From Planoprotostelium fungivorum (taxonomy: Eukaryota > Evosea > Variosea > Cavosteliida > Cavosteliaceae), in contig MDYQ01000271.1 in NCBI GenBank assembly GCA_003024175.1, forward strand, positions 1 through 32,768: a stretch of DNA of 32,768 nt, in the 5' to 3' direction. The position numbers and the translations under genes were made by a program. How positions within the stretch are numbered: position 1 is the first letter of the stretch; each line of letters opens with the position of its first letter. This document shows positions 29,179 through 32,768 of this stretch, piece after piece. The notes beneath the pieces were generated by a model. That model saw only the letters and a list, made by a program, of their open reading frames with translations. It was not told the DNA's origin and made no database searches.

Positions 29179-30760
29179 TTATTGGTTTGCTTCGATGAGG
29201 AAGAAGTCATCGTAAGTGTTTCCCTCTCCGTCTTGACCTCCAAAGACGACCACCTTGTCATCTCCGATCGCCACCGCCTGTCCATCATCAACACCATCTC
29301 ATCATCCACATCATCTCACGTGATGCTTGGCCCTGGGCTTCAGAGCGTCTCCACTCAGAATAGGAGCAGGTTCCCAGACATTATCCTCTTTGTTCGTTCA
29401 GCAAAGGAGAACTCATGTAGAGGATGGTAACCCACCCAAATCTAAGACGTGAACGTCTGAGCTGATGCCCTTCTTCTCGTGATACGGGATACCTCCGTAG
29501 CTGATGATCTTCCTCTTACCGTTCACCTTCATGGGAAAAGTCGAAGAAAACTCGAAATATCTTCCCGGCAATCCCGCCGTTTCCAAAGATTTCATGACGT
29601 ATCGCTCTACAACGGGTCAGACAGAAAGAGAGAAAGAAGCTCACTGGTATCGAGAGTCCAGCTGTCGGAACCTTCCAATCTTCTACCAGAGTGGGCCTGA
29701 ACCAGAATCTGATCTTGTGCAATGTTGTTCAACTTCCACTCTCTCCTGGCGCACGGTGGACCTCTGTTCCAGCCGTCGTAGATCTCACGTTTCCACTTTC
29801 CGGCTGGTTTTCGATGAGTTTTCTCAGTGTGCAAGGGTCGTCACCGTTGTCGTCCCAGACGTGGAGGAGAACGGCCATGTTCCAGAAGGCCTTCGAGGGT
29901 CAACGAAAGTCACGCGAAGATTAAAATGAAATAAAATGATCTTCTTCACTCACGTCCATCTCTGTGAAACCGACGGAGACGTATTTACCGTTTGAAACGA
30001 TGCTCCTCTGCTCGAAGCAAGGATTGTCTTCTCCCTTCTTGGCAAACATGGTGTCTTCATGGCATCAGATGACGGTGATGAGCGTGTGAATATCTCACTC
30101 AGATCCAAGATCTCAAAGTTGGGGCCTCCCCATTCCTTCCTTCTTCCTCTCTGGAAGTAGATGACGTTCTTAGCCTCGTTGTAAGAAGCGTTGTCTTGAC
30201 CGAGCTGGAGACGTTCAGAAGGGTGGATGGATGAATGGAATCACATAAGATCCTGAGAATGGGATGTTTCTGAATTTCATTGTCTTGGGGTCTAATGCAT
30301 AGATGTTACCGTTGGACACGTACCATGGCTCTCCCTTCACATTGGTTGCGGAACTGATAACGGAGTACATTCCTGGTAACTTACCCAGTGCTTGTGTCGA
30401 TGTTAGAGGATGGAGGTGATTCGTATTGGAGAAATGTGACTCACATGTGACACGAAGTTTGATGGGATCGGCGGTGACAACGGCCGATTTGGCTGCTGTT
30501 ACAGCGTCGGCGGTGGTTTTCTCTTCAAAAGGGTTCTTTCAAATCGTCAGACCAATTATAAAATGAATCAGACTAACAACATACCATTCCAGGAGGGTAA
30601 GGTGATCTTGGGTGCCACCATTGCTTCCTCTTAGCGGCGGTTCTTACAAAGAAAGCTGGCTGAGCTCGCTTTGTGAGACCAGTGGCCTGAAGCTCTGAAT
30701 AGATCATTATTGGAACATATATGATTGTTCAATACCTGTGAAGACCCTTTGTGAGATCAT
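29179..30760 (-). CDS. Kelch-like beta-propeller protein with a putative mitochondrial presequence
   Basis: Eleven exons (30736-30760, 30585-30694, 30445-30535, 30245-30390, 30099-30204, 29954-30054, 29797-29890, 29645-29761, 29436-29606, 29320-29387, 29179-29277) give 375 aa. The N-terminus 'MISQRVFTELQATGLTKRAQ' lacks acidic residues except one and can form an amphipathic basic helix, as mitochondrial presequences do. The body shows repeated blades: 'YVSNGNIYALDPKTMKF', 'NVIYFQRGRRKEWGG', 'FEILDLNT', 'PPCARREWKLNNI', 'DSWTLDTKRYV', 'KIISYGGIPY', 'PRAKHHAVAIGDDKVVVFGG'. These are divergent Kelch or galactose-oxidase-type blades. Substrate or partner is unknown. The 35-nt intron 29762-29796 is the weakest junction. 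Confidence 0.72.
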
Positions 30761-31142
30761 CTTCAATCGCTGATCTGATATGTTCTCAGGTGATGTGCAG
30801 CATTGTAGATGAACTTCAGTTTTCCATTTAATTTTTTTCATATTTCGAGTCACTCGCTATCGATATTGAGAGGTGACAGACTCGTATTCTGAGTAAGACG
30901 TCGCGGAGATAGGCAATTCGTATGGTCCACTTCATCCGCTCATCCTGATCACGGGCCTAAGGTCTATACTGAATCTGCTCGTGAGACAATTTCTTCTGTC
31001 TCCAGTCTCCCTTGAGTCTGAAGCTGAGACTAACACTGGAAGACGTTCACTCATTCTCGAAGTACACGCGATCAAAGAAAAACACCCTTGAATGATATGT
31101 ATATTAAGTTTATCAACAGGCCCGTCCAGAAAGGAAGGGCGC
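30761..31142. other. Intergenic region, no gene recognised
   Basis: This 382-bp stretch lies between the start of the Kelch-like gene and the stop of the LamG gene, both on the minus strand. It should hold the promoter of the Kelch-like gene and the 3' end of the LamG gene. It is AT-rich at 30820-30845 and 31096-31115. I found no exon, RNA gene or repeat. Confidence 0.4.
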
Positions 31143-32768
31143 TCAGAAGATCCACCAGTTCTGGACTCTGTTCAAGTTGATGCTGGAGAGGATCTTTGCA
31201 AGCTCCCATCCACTTCCCCAGTCGTAAGAAGTGGTCTGCTTGCTCCAGTTGGTGGCAGGTACGATCGCTCCGGTGAGATACTTGTCTCTGGCGTCAACAA
31301 TCTCCTCCTTGACGAGAGGGCGATCGAAGACGAGGAACTCGTCGAGAGTACCGCGAAGAGGCTCGGCGGAGAGCTTGCCTCCCACTGTGAGACCGACGGT
31401 GCTCTGGGCGAGGGCAGGGATGGACTTGACTCCGCAGGAGACACCGTCCAAGAAGAGTTCGGTACGATCGGCATTGACGGCGATGGCAATGTGGGACCAC
31501 GCGCCGACGCGAAGAGAGCTGGCGTCCCAGCTGACAGCGCTACCCTGAGATGGTTGGAAGGTGATCTGCTTGGAGGTACCATCATAGGTGAGCTCCCAGC
31601 CACTGTTGAGAGCCTTGGTGGTAGCAATGACGTTCTTTCCTCCGATCGCATCGAGGCGCAACCAGGTGGCGATGGTGAAGGCCTTGTTCAGATCGAACTG
31701 AGGCAGAGTAATGTAGAGGCGGTTGCCGCTCTTCCAGTTGAGAGCCTGTCTCAGCTTACCGGTGATAAGAGAGATGTCGGTGGAGAAGGCGCCGTGGCGG
31801 CCGTGGCCAGAGTCATCGGTACATCTTCCCTGCTTGATCAGGTCGAACGACCAGTAGAGCCAGGGTAAGCCACACTTCTTGCCGGTAGCCGTGGTGGAGG
31901 GTGCGACAGTGGAAGATGAAGCGGGAGTGGAAGAGGGGGTCTGGGAGGTCGCAGGAGTGGAAGTGGCGGCGGTGCATTTGCTGCTGATGATAGTGACGAT
32001 CTGCTGGGCAGAGAGGGGCTGAGTGAACATGAGGAAGTCATCGAGGGCTCCCTTCAGGCTGCTGACGGTCTGGTTACCAGCGATGTAGAGAGGGCCAGTG
32101 AACTTGGATAAGGCGATGTTCTGGGTGGTTCCAGCGACGCCGTTGATGTACAGATTGACCTTGCCGTTCGCCTCTGCAGTGAGAGCCAAGTGGCACCACG
32201 AGTCGGTGGGGATGTTGGTTTGCCAGGAGACGCCAGCAGAACCAGAGGCGAAGGTGACGGCCTTTGTGATGGGGTTGAAAGAGAGTTCCCAGCCGGTAAT
32301 TTGAGAAAGGACAGCTTTCTTCGTGGACACGATGGTCATCACTTTATCGCTGGTTTGGGCCTGTCAAATTTCAGCGATGTACGCAGGAATATTCGAGGAG
32401 ATCACGAAGAGAGGGAGACTCACCTTCAACCAAGTGGCGATAGAGAAAGCACCGTCGAGACCGGCAGTCTGATCCAGCCTGAGACCCTGGAATCCGGTGG
32501 CAGGGTTGAAGTCGAGCGCCTGCTTCGTCATTCCCAAGATAGTGGAGGGTAATCCCAGCACAGTGGAGATTCTGCCATTTCCACTGTCGTCCTTCAACAG
32601 ACCACCCAGAATTCCATTGTCGAAGGAGTAGTAGCAGAAGGGCACGGGGATAGAGGGGCCTCCGGGAATACAGGGGGCCGTGACGAGAGGGATAGAGCTG
32701 GTAGGGAGACCAATGGCCGATGGTACAACGGAAGTGATGATGTTGGTCAAGGGTAAGACTGATCCGGC
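31143..32768 (-). CDS. Secreted or surface protein with tandem LamG/ConA-like domains (5' end outside window)
   Basis: Two exons are visible: 32424-32768 (open to the window edge) and 31143-32360, joined in phase across a 63-nt intron. The ~520 visible residues hold two LamG-like jelly-roll domains (Laminin_G_3/ConA type). Domain 1 runs from 'FCYYSFDNGILGGLLKDDSG' to 'LKGALDDFLMFTQPLSAQQI'. Domain 2 runs from 'PWLYWSFDLIKQGRCTDDSG' to 'LRGTLDEFLVFDRPL'. Both contain 'GxWELxxx' and 'H(L/I)A(L/I)xxxxDGxxxLxxxG'-type strands. A Ser/Thr/Pro/Ala-rich linker of about 35 residues, likely O-glycosylated, separates them, and a similar stretch precedes domain 1. Such domains bind glycans or matrix proteins. 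No membrane helix follows; the tail ends 'NRVQNWWIF'. G/C-rich codons suggest strong expression. Confidence 0.85.

Noticed and set aside
31092-31868. Plus-strand 258-codon open frame
   Set aside because: It is antisense to the LamG domains; the minus frame has clear domain signatures while this one has none.
1-32768. tRNA, rRNA, snRNA, CRISPR or transposon sequences
   Set aside because: By eye I found no tRNA B-box-like cores with paired stems, no conserved snRNA motifs, no spaced repeat arrays and no transposase or reverse transcriptase frames. A covariance-model scan was not possible here.

Overview
This is a gene-dense stretch of nuclear DNA from a compact eukaryotic genome. Almost every gene is split by short introns, mostly 36-60 nt, with GTGAGT-like donors and YAG acceptors. 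Neighbouring genes often sit less than 100 bp apart. The gene set mixes conserved eukaryotic housekeeping genes (CTR9, TRAPPC1, HAT1, ISY1, Ras, a START protein, a costars protein) with an Nta1-type amidase, F-box proteins and large surface or secreted proteins. This fits a free-living amoeba, and a protosteloid or variosean amoebozoan such as Planoprotostelium is my best guess. That placement is inference; no marker here proves the species. Most open reading frames in the raw sequence are single exons or shadows, so the gene models below were rebuilt by joining exons through splice sites whose reading phases agree.

Layout. 1-562 (-): 5' part of a protein with four dockerin-like Ca-binding loops. 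1007-2635 (+): DUF676/ROG1-type serine esterase in 11 exons. 2728-6918 (-): CTR9, Paf1-complex subunit, 21 exons. 7164-7641 (-): TRAPPC1/Bet5. 7716-8798 (+): intronless C2-like/IQ/coiled-coil protein. 8799-9357: non-coding region with inverted repeats. 9358-10458 (+): Ser/Thr kinase. 10494-12422 (-): HAT1, 13 exons. 12621-13017: poorly resolved charged coding segment next to a short duplicated sequence. 13018-13888 (-): homeodomain protein. 14114-15241 (+): Nta1-like nitrilase-fold amidase. 15547-16193 and 16306-16955 (+): tandem Ras genes. 17040-17978 (-): START-domain protein. 18201-18469 (+): small unknown protein. 18635-19344 (+): multi-pass membrane protein. 19550-20019 (+): costars-family protein. 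20210-21903 (+): acidic F-box-like protein. 22199-25331 (+): 773-aa single-pass surface glycoprotein, 16 exons. 25361-26383 (-): ISY1. 26492-27807 (+): F-box/PP2-like protein. 27860-28957 (-): unknown protein, possibly F-box-like. 29179-30760 (-): Kelch-like protein with a putative mitochondrial presequence. 31143-32768 (-): secreted or surface protein with tandem LamG/ConA-like domains, running off the window.

Functionally the window is a patchwork, not a pathway cluster. CTR9 (transcription elongation), HAT1 (histone H4 acetylation) and ISY1 (spliceosome) act in gene expression. TRAPPC1 acts in vesicle tethering. The Ras pair, kinase, START protein and costars protein point to signalling, lipid handling and actin. 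Nta1 and the F-box proteins point to protein turnover. The observations most worth following are the second Ras copy with a destroyed DxxG motif, the structured non-coding block at 8799-9357, the duplicated sequence around 12573-13050, the palindromic TATA region at 18144-18174, and several proteins I cannot assign to a family.
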